Source: Halogeometricum sp. S1BR25-6
Lineage (GTDB): Archaea > Halobacteriota > Halobacteria > Halobacteriales > Haloferacaceae
DNA: 64,000 bases
Direction of reading: 5' to 3'
Assembly (NCBI RefSeq): GCF_031624495.1
Contig: NZ_JAMQOP010000002.1
Location: 434,001-498,000 of the forward strand
Positions 54,755 through 62,884 of this stretch are shown one piece after another; position 1 is the first letter of the stretch; the number at the start of each line of letters is the position of its first letter. A program made the translations under genes and the position numbers. The notes beneath the pieces were generated by a model. It saw only the letters and a program-made list of their open reading frames with translations. It ran no database searches and was not told where the DNA came from.

Positions 54755-56050
54755 ATGGAACTGAGTGGGTACGAGTTCGGGCGGGTCTGCGACGTCGACC
54801 CCGACCGGACCGACGCGGGGGTCCCGAGGGTGGTCGTCCCGCAACCCGAGTACGCGAAACGGGACGAGAAGCCGGTCCACGACCACGGCTGGGGGCCGTT
54901 CTGCGCGTTCGGCATCCCCGACGAGGGGACGCACCGACCGGGCGTGTACGTCCTCGCCGTCGAGGGCGAGGTGACGTACGTGGGCGAGACGCAGGACCTC
55001 TACGCGAAGTTCGCCAACGGCTACGGCACCATCTCGCCGGCCGACTGCTTCGAGGGCGGCGGCGGGACGAACTGCCGGCTGAACACGGCCATCTTCCACG
55101 CCGTCCGGGCGGGCGACCGGGTGTCCGTGCACCTCCACGCGACGGACGACTTCGCCGGGACCGCCGACGAGAACCGCGCGCTCCGGCGCATCATCAAAGA
55201 CGACCTCGTGACGGCGCTGAATCCGGCGTGGAACCGGACCGGCGGGGACGACCGGGCGGACGAGAGGGAGGACGCCGAGAGGGGGGAGGCGGATGCACCC
55301 GAAGTCACGCAGGAATCGGTCGAGTCGGAGTCAGACCCCGGTTCTGAGACAGAACCGAACGCCCGAGCGGGAACGGAGAGCGGTCCCGACGGCGACGGCG
55401 CGGACGCCGAACCCGACCCGGTCGGAGCGGCGATGCCGAACACCGGGTCGTCCGGCGGGGTTTCCTCGAACAGGAACTCGGCCGGCACGGTCGAGGAGTG
55501 GTTCGAGACGGAACGGCGCGCGTCGGGACGGTCCGAAGCCGAGCGGTCCGACCCGGAGCGACCCGACCCGAATGCGTCCCGCCCGGCGGAGTTCGACGCG
55601 GCGGCGCCCGACTCGACCGCGCCGGCGGCGGAAGGATTCGAGCCGAAACCGGTCGAGCCGGAACGTTCGCGGGACGCTCGGAGCGCGCCCCCCGCGGCCG
55701 ACCGCCCGACGGGCGAGTTCGCGGCGCTGTACGACTACCTGGTCGAACACGAACGCGACCGAGTGGAGCGCTCGTTCGCCGACTTGGAGGTCGTCCTCGA
55801 CGCGCGGTTACCGACGGAGGCGCGCCGGTGGCGGCGCTGGTGGACGAACGACGAGTCGTCGCACCCGCACGCGAGCGCGTGGCTCCGCGCCGGGTACGAG
55901 GTGACGGAAGCCTCCCTGCCCGAGGGTCGCGTCGCCTTCGAGCGGGTCGGGACGGACGAGCGGTCGCAGTCGGCTCCGGAGTCGGAGTCGGAGTCGGGGT
56001 CGGTCGCGTCGCCGTCGGCGGGGCGCGCCTCCCCCCAGCGGCCGGAGTGA
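54755..56050 (+). CDS. GIY-YIG nuclease-like protein fused to a WWTND C-terminal domain
   Basis: A 431 aa three-part protein. Residues ~62-165 are a GIY-YIG domain: RPGVYVLAVEGEVTYVGETQ (the GVYVL and TYVGE halves), DLYAKFANGYGTIS, the acidic site in ADENRALRRIIKDD and NPAWN. Residues ~165-320 are a disordered Glu/Ser/Pro/Asp linker. Residues ~320-405 form a second domain (EFAALYDYLVEHERDRVERS, LPTEARRWRRWWTNDESSHP, ASAWLRAGYEVTEASLPEGR) that I recognise as the family recently catalogued as DUF7662 (name from memory). A catalytic Arg is not obvious in the GIY-YIG part. Its upstream gap is A/T-rich. Confidence 0.75.
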   Translation: MELSGYEFGRVCDVDPDRTDAGVPRVVVPQPEYAKRDEKPVHDHGWGPFCAFGIPDEGTHRPGVYVLAVEGEVTYVGETQDLYAKFANGYGTISPADCFEGGGGTNCRLNTAIFHAVRAGDRVSVHLHATDDFAGTADENRALRRIIKDDLVTALNPAWNRTGGDDRADEREDAERGEADAPEVTQESVESESDPGSETEPNARAGTESGPDGDGADAEPDPVGAAMPNTGSSGGVSSNRNSAGTVEEWFETERRASGRSEAERSDPERPDPNASRPAEFDAAAPDSTAPAAEGFEPKPVEPERSRDARSAPPAADRPTGEFAALYDYLVEHERDRVERSFADLEVVLDARLPTEARRWRRWWTNDESSHPHASAWLRAGYEVTEASLPEGRVAFERVGTDERSQSAPESESESGSVASPSAGRASPQRPE

Positions 56051-56124
56051 CGACGGCGGCGAATCCGCCGTCGAACGGCCGCCGCGGCGCGGCGCTTAAC
56101 CGTTTTCGACCCCACTTTCGTGGC

Positions 56125-57423
56125 ATGGTGTCGCAAGCGGCGATCTCCTTGGTCGCCCTCCTCGTCGGGACGCAGGTTCTCTTTACGGTGTTGGACGCGC
56201 TGAACCTCAGACACGGCGCCCGCGCGGTCCGCGAGTCGGCGTCGTGGGTGCGCGAGACGCTCGGCGTCGACGATCCCGAGCGGATGCTCTCCTACCAGCG
56301 GTCGAAGACGGCGCTCTCCAGAGCGCAGTCGTGGGTCGGCGTCCTCGTCGTCCTCGCCGTCGTCGTCTCCGGCCTGTTCGGCGACGCGGTGGCGCTCCTG
56401 ACCGAGACCGGACTGCCGACCGTCGCGCAAGGGGTCGCCCTCCTCGTCGCCGCCGGCGTCCTCGCGCGCCTGTTCGGCGCGCCGTTCGACCTCTACGAGA
56501 CGTTCGTCCTCGAAGAGCGGTTCGGGTTCAACAACCAGACGCCGGCGCTGTGGCTCCGCGACTTTCTCGTCGGCGCCGTCCTCTCGGCGGCGCTGGCGGG
56601 CGCCCTCGGCGGCATCGTCCTGTTCGTCGTCGACCGCCTACCGACGCTGTGGCCCGCGGCCGGATGGGCCGTCGTCGTCGGCTTCTCGCTCCTGATGATG
56701 GTGGTCTACCCGCGGTTCGTCGCGCCCCTGTTCAACGACTTCGACCCCGTGGAGTCGGGGCCGCTCCGAGACGCCGTCGACGACGTGTTCGAGCGCGCGG
56801 GGTTCGACTGCGAACAGGTGTACGAGATGGACGCCAGCCGCCGCTCCTCGCACTCGAACGCCTACTTCGTCGGCTTCGGGCGGGCGAAGCGGGTGGTGCT
56901 GTTCGACACCTTAGTCGAGCAGATGGACCGCGAGGCCGTACAGGCCGTGCTGGCGCACGAACTCGCCCACTGGAAGCGCGGGCACATCTGGAAGCAACTC
57001 GCCGCCTCGGCGGTGCAGACGGGGCTGGCGTTCGCCTTCCTCTGGTGGGTCACGACCTCTCGGTGGGTGTACGCGGCGTTCGGACTCCCCGAGGTGACGT
57101 ACGCCGCCCTCGCCGTCGGCCTGCTCTACGTCGGTCCGCTGTTCTCGCTGGCGTCGCCGCTGACCAATCGACTGTCGCTGGCGCACGAACGGGAGGCCGA
57201 CGACTTCGCCGCGCGGGTGATGGGCGAGTCCGAGTCGATGACGCGGGCGTTGGCGACGCTCGCCGGCGAGAACCTGAGCAACCCGTTCCCGCACCCGTGG
57301 TACGCCGCGTTCCACTACTCGCACCCGCCGATTCCCGAGCGGATGCGGCGGTTGCGCGAGGGGAGCGGCGAGGGCGAGTCGGAGGAGAACGAAGGACCGT
57401 CGGGGCCGGCGAGCAGCGTCTGA
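56125..57423 (+). CDS. M48 family peptidase, Ste24/CAAX-protease-like
   Basis: A 432 aa polytopic zinc metalloprotease. About seven membrane helices; the N-terminal ~150 residues match the Ste24-type domain (FDLYETFVLEERFGFNNQTP). Zinc motif VLAHELAHWKRGHIWKQ (HExxH ~276-280) and the third ligand Glu in LAHEREADDFAARVM (~353). The NPFPHPWYAAFHYSHPPIPE box near the C-terminus is also Ste24-typical. Quality control or lipid-protein processing in the membrane is likely. ATG at 56125; the C-terminal tail is Glu/Gly/Ser-rich. Confidence 0.9.
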   Translation: MVSQAAISLVALLVGTQVLFTVLDALNLRHGARAVRESASWVRETLGVDDPERMLSYQRSKTALSRAQSWVGVLVVLAVVVSGLFGDAVALLTETGLPTVAQGVALLVAAGVLARLFGAPFDLYETFVLEERFGFNNQTPALWLRDFLVGAVLSAALAGALGGIVLFVVDRLPTLWPAAGWAVVVGFSLLMMVVYPRFVAPLFNDFDPVESGPLRDAVDDVFERAGFDCEQVYEMDASRRSSHSNAYFVGFGRAKRVVLFDTLVEQMDREAVQAVLAHELAHWKRGHIWKQLAASAVQTGLAFAFLWWVTTSRWVYAAFGLPEVTYAALAVGLLYVGPLFSLASPLTNRLSLAHEREADDFAARVMGESESMTRALATLAGENLSNPFPHPWYAAFHYSHPPIPERMRRLREGSGEGESEENEGPSGPASSV

Positions 57424-57434
57424 GAGTCGGACGT

Positions 57435-57923
57435 CTACTCGACGGCGACGTAGCCGTCCGCTTCCGCCGCCGCGAGGTCCAAGAGGACCAGCCAGTCGAG
57501 TATTCGCTCGACCCGCTCGGTCCAGATGTCTCGCCAGTTCTCGACCGCCCGGTGTCGCTCCCAGGCGGGCACCCGCTCGTCGAATCCCCCGAAGACGTCC
57601 GCGACCGACTTCGGTTCGTCCGAGAGCGCGTCGAGCACGTCGCTCGCGCCGTACACGCGCCGCTCGAAGGCGTCCCGGAGGTGCGCCGCCGTCGGTTCTC
57701 GCTGCAGGCGGACGAAGCTCCCGTCGCTCGTCTCCTCGGCCAACTCCAGTGCGCGGAGGAAGGTGAGCCACGTGCGCGCGACGTCGCGGCTCGGCAGGTC
57801 GAGGCGGCGCATCAGGCGTGCGCAGCAGTCGTCCTCGGAGCCCGGAACGAGGGGGACGGCGCGCTGAGCGTCCGCGACGAAGCCGAGTTCGTCCGGGGGA
57901 GTGGGGACGAGTTTGAACTTCAC
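57435..57923 (-). CDS. Haloarchaeal protein coupled to mch (winged-helix-like)
   Basis: A 162 aa protein starting with GTG (VKFKLVPTPPDELGFVADAQ), overlapping the mch stop by 4 bases (GTGA). It is helical, with CCARLMRRLDLPSRDVARTW, an HTH-like segment REPTAAHLRDAFERRVYGAS, and a C-terminal RVERILDWLVLLDLAAAEAD followed by GYVAVE, suggestive of a winged helix. I know no function; the tight coupling suggests it serves or regulates mch or has an associated role. Confidence 0.7.
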   Translation of the reverse strand: MKFKLVPTPPDELGFVADAQRAVPLVPGSEDDCCARLMRRLDLPSRDVARTWLTFLRALELAEETSDGSFVRLQREPTAAHLRDAFERRVYGASDVLDALSDEPKSVADVFGGFDERVPAWERHRAVENWRDIWTERVERILDWLVLLDLAAAEADGYVAVE

Positions 57924-58864
57924 GACCGGATGTCGAACGACTCCGCCAGCAGCTCCTCGTCGGTCTCGCCGTGGACGTACGTCGGCCCGTTCACCACGTC
58001 GACGGTGACCTTCGCGGGGGCGAACACCGTCTCGGGGACGTCGTAGAAGTCCCAGCCGACCTCCTCGAATATCTGCTGGAACGGCGTGCCGTACTCGTCG
58101 GCGGCCGTCGAGGCCACCCGGTCGAACACGTCCGAATCCTCCGTGACCGTAAGGTGCGCCTCGCCGCCGTACGCGATAGCGTCGTTCGTCCGGCCCATGG
58201 CGACGCCCTCGTCGTAACTGACGGGCGCGAGAGGGGCGGAACCGAACGCCGAGACGACGTTCCGGGGGTCGTAGTCGAGTTCGAAGAGGCGGAACATGGC
58301 GAGTTCGCACACCCGCGCGGCCGTCGTCACGCTTCCGACGAGCGACCCCGTCGCGTACGTCGGGAGGAAGACGCCGCTGGGTTCGATGCCGGCCATGTCG
58401 GCGACGTGTTCGGCAACCCGGTCACCCGGAAGGTCGATGCTCTCGATGCCGAGCACCGTGAGGTCGAACTCGTCGAAGTACTCCACGGCGTGGAACTCGT
58501 CCTCCTCGGCGACGAGGGCGCGGGCGGGACCGGAGCCGAGGCCCTCGAACGGCGGGTCGTCGAACTCGAGTTCCCACCCGGCCTTCTGCGAGCAGAGGAG
58601 CGCGAGGGCAGGGTGGTCCGTCTGGAGTTCGATTCGGGGGGTGGGTGCGCCGGCCACGTCGTCCATCGACGCCTGAATCGTGGCGAGGCCGGCCGTCTCT
58701 ATCTCCGCGAGGAGCATTCCGGCCTCGATACCGCCCTCGGCGTCGACACCGAAGTCGATGACCGTCGCCCCCGAGTCGAGTTCGTACACGTCCACCCGCA
58801 GTTCGTCGGCGAAGTCGATGGCCTCGTCGACGAGTTCGATGGCCATGCGATTGATGGAGTCCAT
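57920..58864 (-). CDS. mch: Methenyltetrahydromethanopterin cyclohydrolase
   Basis: A 314 aa enzyme that interconverts N5,N10-methenyl- and N5-formyl-tetrahydromethanopterin. In haloarchaea, which lack methanogenesis, it probably acts on a folate or pterin C1 carrier for biosynthesis. Recognisable blocks: YELDSGATVIDFGVDAEGGI (~28-47), QTDHPALALLCSQKAGWEL (~82), SGPARALVAEEDEF, PSYATGSL-like LPTYATGSLVGSVTTAARVC (~165) and TNDAIAYGGEAHLTV (~228). ATG 58864 gives MDSINRMAIELVDEAIDFAD. The downstream gene starts within its stop codon. Confidence 0.92.
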   Translation of the reverse strand: MDSINRMAIELVDEAIDFADELRVDVYELDSGATVIDFGVDAEGGIEAGMLLAEIETAGLATIQASMDDVAGAPTPRIELQTDHPALALLCSQKAGWELEFDDPPFEGLGSGPARALVAEEDEFHAVEYFDEFDLTVLGIESIDLPGDRVAEHVADMAGIEPSGVFLPTYATGSLVGSVTTAARVCELAMFRLFELDYDPRNVVSAFGSAPLAPVSYDEGVAMGRTNDAIAYGGEAHLTVTEDSDVFDRVASTAADEYGTPFQQIFEEVGWDFYDVPETVFAPAKVTVDVVNGPTYVHGETDEELLAESFDIRS

Positions 58865-58931
58865 GGGCGTCGGTTGGTCGTGACCTCCTAAAGACGTTGG
58901 CAGTCGGGGCGAAAGGCGCCGGCGGGGCGTC

Positions 58932-59249
58932 TCACTCCTCTCGCTCTTTCTTCGCCTCCCGGCCCAGGTGCCCCTCCACGGCGTCGACTTTGTCCTGCGC
59001 CGTCTGAGTCGACCCACGCTTGTCGTCTATCTTCAGGAAGGTGCTCACCCGGTCGCCGTCGACCGCCTTGTGTGCCGCGCCGACGGCATCGAGGAGGGTG
59101 TCGACGTCGTCGGCCTCTATCACCGTCCCCATCGGGTTCGTCTCGTAGGAGACGTCGAAGTCGTCGAGGGCGGCGACGGCCTTCGCCACCTCGCCGGACA
59201 TGCTGTCTTCGACGACGGGCGCGACGCTCAGGAGCGCGATGACTGTCAT
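58932..59249 (-). CDS. Thiamine-binding/MTH1187 family protein
   Basis: A 105 aa protein of the MTH1187/YkoF-like small alpha/beta family. VIALLSVAPVVEDSMSGEVA at the N-terminus, VSYETNPMGTVIEADDVDTL (~39-58) and RVSTFLKIDDKRG (~77-89) are characteristic. Members bind thiamine or related ligands and form dimers or tetramers; exact role unknown. ATG 59249; a longer start would add nine residues. It lies 67 bases upstream of mch on the same strand and may be co-transcribed. Confidence 0.85.
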   Translation of the reverse strand: MTVIALLSVAPVVEDSMSGEVAKAVAALDDFDVSYETNPMGTVIEADDVDTLLDAVGAAHKAVDGDRVSTFLKIDDKRGSTQTAQDKVDAVEGHLGREAKKEREE

Positions 59250-59332
59250 GGACGCACCGTCGCGCCCGCGGGACAAAACGGTACGCCTGAATGCCGCCAG
59301 TGTTTTTCTCTCGGACGGATAGTTCCACTCAC

Positions 59333-60406
59333 ATGAACTTGCGACAGTCGTTGACCGACGCGCCGTACGTCGGGCGGACCGTCACGCTCCTCCGGGCGTT
59401 GGTCCACGAAGTGCGGGCCGAGAAACTCACGTTCATGGCGGGCAGCATCGCCTACCACGCGTTCGTCTCTCTTCTTCCCCTCTTCTTGCTCCTCTTGGCG
59501 CTGGCCGCGGCCACGGGCAATCAGGCGCTGGACGAGAGCGTCCGAACGTTGGCGGGCGTCGTCCTCACCGAGGGGACGCGCGAGGAGTTCTTCGCGGAGA
59601 TGACGCGGTCCAGCCAGTCGACCGGCGTCTCGCTATTCGGGGGCGCCGTCCTCCTGTGGGGGACGCTGCGCATCTTCCGCGGCCTCGACACCGCCTTCTC
59701 CGACATCTACGAGTCCGAGGCGTCGAACACGCTCGCGGACCAACTCCGCGACAGCGTCATCGTCCTCGGGACGTTCGGCGTCGTCCTCGTCGTCGGGTCC
59801 CTCGTCCACGACGTCGTCGGGTCTCTCTCCTCACCGATGCTCGGATGGGCGGCCGGCCGCGCGTTCCTGATCGGGGGGCTCGCGCTCGCGCTGTTTCCGA
59901 TGTACTACATCTTCCCCGACACGGACGTGGGCGTCGCCGAAATCCTCCCGGGAACGTTCACCGCCGCGGTCGGACTCACCGTCTTCCAGTCGCTGTTCGA
60001 CCTGTACACCGCCTACTCCAGCGCCTCGTCCGACGGCAGCGTCGTCGCGAGCGTGCTCGTCCTTCTGACGTGGCTGTACTTCAGCGGCCTCGTCGTCCTC
60101 TTCGGCGCCGCCGTCAACGCCGTCCTCTCGAACCGGAGCCGCGACGTGAACGTCGAACCCGTCTTCGGAGGGATCTCGCCCGAAACGAAGCGGCACGGGC
60201 GGGCCGTCTCGCGCGAGGAACTCGTCGACGCCGTCGACCGACTGGACAAACGACTCCACGACGCCGAGGAGGTGGTCGTCGTCGTCGACGACGAGGAGAT
60301 ACCGATTCCCGTCCCTGACGAAGTCGTCTCCGACACCGACTCGCTCCGCCTCCTGCCGGGCGGCGCGGTGACCGTCGAACTCCGGTGGTCGCCCGCCGAC
60401 GAGTGA
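59333..60406 (+). CDS. YihY/BrkB family membrane protein
   Basis: A 357 aa protein with six membrane helices. The hallmark FMAGSIAYHAFVSLLPLFLL (~37-56) is followed by FGGAVLLWGTLRIFRGLDTA, the central DVGVAEILPGTFTAAVGLTV (~200) and SVLVLLTWLYFSGLVVLFGA (~238). These inner membrane proteins were once called virulence factor BrkB or RNase BN; function remains uncertain, possibly an exporter. A C-terminal cytoplasmic tail (~275-357) is acidic. ATG at 59333. Divergent from the thiamine-binding gene. Confidence 0.88.
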   Translation: MNLRQSLTDAPYVGRTVTLLRALVHEVRAEKLTFMAGSIAYHAFVSLLPLFLLLLALAAATGNQALDESVRTLAGVVLTEGTREEFFAEMTRSSQSTGVSLFGGAVLLWGTLRIFRGLDTAFSDIYESEASNTLADQLRDSVIVLGTFGVVLVVGSLVHDVVGSLSSPMLGWAAGRAFLIGGLALALFPMYYIFPDTDVGVAEILPGTFTAAVGLTVFQSLFDLYTAYSSASSDGSVVASVLVLLTWLYFSGLVVLFGAAVNAVLSNRSRDVNVEPVFGGISPETKRHGRAVSREELVDAVDRLDKRLHDAEEVVVVVDDEEIPIPVPDEVVSDTDSLRLLPGGAVTVELRWSPADE

Positions 60407-60465
60407 CCGGTAGCCGAACTGTCTCGGCACTCTAGATTAAGCTCTCGGAGAGCGTATACTGCATT

Positions 60466-60786
60466 ATGCCCGCGAGAACCCACGCCGCGCAGCAACCGAC
60501 AGGCACGACGACCACCGTCTCCGCCGCCGTCACCCTCCGACCCGCCGTCGTCGACGCCGACCCGACCGTCCGGAACCCCGAGACCAGCGCCACGACCACC
60601 TCGCGGGCCGTCGCTCCGCGAATCACCCTCCCGAATCGCCGCCTCGCGGACGGCTACTTCGGCGAGTCCTACCTCGTCTGGCGCTGTCTGGACTGCGGCG
60701 AGACGGGGTCGCTGACGGCGTTCCCGACGCGCTGCCCCGACTGTCGAACCGGCCGCGAGTCGTTAGCGTACTGGATCGAGGACTAG
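60466..60786 (+). CDS. Zinc-ribbon protein with Thr/Ala-rich N-terminus
   Basis: A 106 aa protein. The first ~55 residues are low-complexity (AAQQPTGTTTTVSAAVTLRP), and the C-terminal half is a zinc ribbon: GESYLVWRCLDCGETGSLTA, then PTRCPDCRTGRESLAYWIED (CxxC pairs at ~75-78 and ~91-94). The ending RESLAYWIED is shared by a family of haloarchaeal zinc-ribbon proteins of unknown function. The start ATG 60466 follows the A/T-rich stretch attaagctctcggagagcg. A later start closer to the ribbon cannot be excluded. Confidence 0.68.
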   Translation: MPARTHAAQQPTGTTTTVSAAVTLRPAVVDADPTVRNPETSATTTSRAVAPRITLPNRRLADGYFGESYLVWRCLDCGETGSLTAFPTRCPDCRTGRESLAYWIED

Positions 60787-60912
60787 CGCGGAACGCGAAC
60801 GGACTGCTCTGTCGAGGGACGCTCGACGAACGCGCCCTCTCGTCGCCCGCCGGAGGCGTCGCGGGTGGGCGTCTCGACGACGAACGTACCAGTCTCGGCC
60901 GCGTTCGGCCCG

Positions 60913-61131
60913 TCAGGAGTCGTTCGTCTCGTATCTGACGACCGCCTGACCGACCGACCCGACGAGCATCAGAAACGCCCCGACGATGAACGCGTAGATG
61001 CCGAGTCGTTTCAGCGACTCGTACAGAAAGAAGACGCTCCCGACGAAGAACAGCACGTTGCCGAGCAGCCCGAGGCTGAGGTGAATCCATTCGTACTCCT
61101 GAAAGAGCGTTTTTAGCGCGTCTTTGAGCAT
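60913..61131 (-). CDS. YrhK-like small membrane protein
   Basis: A 72 aa protein with two membrane helices: EYEWIHLSLGLLGNVLFFVG with SVFFLYES, then LGIYAFIVGAFLMLVGSVGQ. The W-I-H-x-x-x-G-L-x-G-N-x-x-F-x-x-G-S signature is that of the YrhK domain. Function unknown. ATG 61131 is preferred; the longer frame adds an unlikely basic N-terminus. Downstream stop at 60913. Confidence 0.78.
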   Translation of the reverse strand: MLKDALKTLFQEYEWIHLSLGLLGNVLFFVGSVFFLYESLKRLGIYAFIVGAFLMLVGSVGQAVVRYETNDS

Positions 61132-61218
61132 TGTCGTCGTCACCAACTCCGTACGTCCACGTTGCGGCCTCGGGGCCAACTGCGTTGTGGCGGTCGTGGT
61201 GAGTGGTGTCGCGCGCGT

Positions 61219-61707
61219 TCAGCGTCGGTCGCGTATCGCCCGCAGCGCCAGTCTGGGAACGGTGACGAGAACCGTCGGGAACCCGAAGCCGAGTTGTCGA
61301 CGGAGCGTCGCCGAGTCGACGAACGCGCGCTCCTCGGCGATGCGGCCGTCGACGTAGCGAACCATCGACATCCCCTCCAACTCGATGCGCCGACCGGTCG
61401 GGGAAATCCGACCGAACGGTCCCTCGTGTGTGCCGGTGAGCGTGTAGTGAGCCACCACGGTATCGCCCTCCGCCAGCATCTCGTGGAGTTCGACGCGGAG
61501 GTCCGGGAAGGCGGTGAACGTGTCGCGGAGGTAGCGCGCGAACGCCTCCCGCCCCCGTATCGGACGCGGTTGCGTCGGGTCGTAGAGGACGCAGTTCTCG
61601 TGGACGTACTCCGGCGCCGTCTCGACGCGGTGGTCGTTCCAGATGTCGTCGGCGAACCGACGGTGGCCGTCGAGGTTGGTCTGTTCGATGGTGTCTGTGG
61701 CGGTCAT
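61219..61707 (-). CDS. SnoaL-like ester cyclase/polyketide cyclase fold protein
   Basis: A 162 aa NTF2-fold protein of the SnoaL-like family. Typical features: DDIWNDHRVETAPEYVHENC, REAFARYLRDTFTAFPDLRV (~53-72), VVAHYTLTGTHEGPFGRISP (~84-103) and GMSMVRYVDGRIAEERAF (~112-129). Such proteins cyclise or hydrate small molecules, or have no enzymatic role; the substrate is unknown. A C-terminal ~25-residue basic extension (VTVPRLALRAIRDRR) is unusual for the family and could bind nucleic acid or membrane. Confidence 0.82.
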   Translation of the reverse strand: MTATDTIEQTNLDGHRRFADDIWNDHRVETAPEYVHENCVLYDPTQPRPIRGREAFARYLRDTFTAFPDLRVELHEMLAEGDTVVAHYTLTGTHEGPFGRISPTGRRIELEGMSMVRYVDGRIAEERAFVDSATLRRQLGFGFPTVLVTVPRLALRAIRDRR

Positions 61708-61829
61708 ACTACCCCGTAGCGTACGTCGCCTGACAGCATATCGCTATCTGAGCGTCGCTCGGACTATCCTCGAACCCGTACTGTCGAGTCCGGAGAGTCC
61801 AGGCGCTCTGAGGGAGAGGTTCGGAAAAG

Positions 61830-61900
61830 TGCGCTGGCTGGGACTTGAACCCAGGTTGTGACCATGGCAAGGTCACGTGATACCACTACACTACCAGCGC
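61830..61900 (-). tRNA. tRNA-Gly(GCC), copy 1
   Basis: A 71-nt tRNA without encoded CCA, discriminator A. Acceptor stem GCGCTGG/CCAGCGC pairs fully, the anticodon stem TGACC/GGTCA carries the loop TTGCCAT with anticodon GCC, and the T stem CTGGG/CCCAG closes TTCAAGT. It differs from copy 2 by one base in the T-loop. A TATA-like tacaaataag lies ~50 bases before its 5' end. Confidence 0.95.
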
Positions 61901-62068
61901 GTGCCGACGGGTCGTTTCCCGCGTCACTCGAACGGATGCGACGGCGGTACAAATAAGACACGAATCGCTTCGACTTGCGCGCGTACGCGGAAGAAGAATA
62001 TACTGGCGAGACACTGACTTTTCGCGCCGAGACGAGACTCGACGCTCGAAGCGTGAGATTCGGAGAAG

Positions 62069-62139
62069 TGCGCTGGCTGGGATTTGAACCCAGGTTGTGA
62101 CCATGGCAAGGTCACGTGATACCACTACACTACCAGCGC
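62069..62139 (-). tRNA. tRNA-Gly(GCC), copy 2
   Basis: Same 71-nt tRNA as at 61830, with the T-loop TTCAAAT instead of TTCAAGT. All stems pair and the anticodon is GCC. The trailing sequence after the 3' end also resembles that of copy 1 (ttcggaaaagt versus ttcggagaagt), indicating a tandem duplication including flank. Confidence 0.95.
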
Positions 62140-62156
62140 CCGTCGCGGCGTGCGAC

Positions 62157-62171
62157 TACAATAAATCGTAA
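62157..62171 (-). promoter_or_regulatory. Candidate promoter of tRNA-Gly copy 2
   Basis: On the minus strand ttacgatttattgta lies 18-32 bases before the tRNA 5' end, the expected box A distance for an archaeal stable-RNA promoter. It is markedly A/T-rich for this genome. Confidence 0.5.
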
Positions 62172-62342
62172 CGCGAGGTCGATTGATAAGGCTTGCGAAA
62201 CGCCGTAAATCGAGCGATGGCGTGGGGGGAACACCCACGGGCGGGTCGGCGTGGCGGACGGGTCGACGACGCTGACTGTCCGATTAGAAATCCCTAACCA
62301 CGACGGGTCAACCGCTATCCTCGCGAGCGGCGTGGGTGAAGT

Positions 62343-62714
62343 ATGAACTTAGAGACCCGAATCCGCGAACTGCACCGAGACGGCGACGACGGCGCGGTGA
62401 AACAACTGATTCGCGCCGCCATCAGTTGCGGCAACGGGGCCGAGTACCGAGTAGCGAACGACCGAGTGCACGTCTCGCACTCGGCGTACACCGGGAGCCA
62501 CGACATCGTGCGGGGACCCGGCTCCTTCGGACAGGTGCGAGTGGTGGCCCGCGGGACGTACCGCTTCACGGGCGGAGACGAGTCCCTAGACGTCGAACTC
62601 GACGCGGTGAACTCGAAGGCGGTGCAGTTCGGTCGGGCGCACATCGACGGGACGAACGCGGGCGGCGACGTCCGGGAGGCCGGCCGGGAGGACCGCCCGG
62701 CGACGGCGCCGTAA
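62343..62714 (+). CDS. Hypothetical haloarchaeal protein
   Basis: A 123 aa soluble protein with a helical start (MNLETRIRELHRDGDDGAVK), a Cys/Asn segment ISCGNGAEYRVANDRVHVSH, beta-rich middle (GQVRVVARGTYRFTGGDESL) and a charged, probably disordered end. I do not recognise the family. The ATG at 62343 follows 203 bases of intergenic DNA downstream of the divergent tRNA. Codon composition and low-complexity pattern fit a real gene. Confidence 0.6.
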   Translation: MNLETRIRELHRDGDDGAVKQLIRAAISCGNGAEYRVANDRVHVSHSAYTGSHDIVRGPGSFGQVRVVARGTYRFTGGDESLDVELDAVNSKAVQFGRAHIDGTNAGGDVREAGREDRPATAP

Positions 62715-62884
62715 ACGGACCGACGGTGTACCGCTCGCGGTGACGAACCGCACGGACGTTCGGCCGCGAAACCCCCGTCCTCGCGGGTGTCACGCCCTCA
62801 CAACGTCGGCTACGAGTCGCTACCCTTTTAGGGAGGCATCCGGTACAAGCGATACAGTCTAGACGTGACGACGAAGGGACCGGT

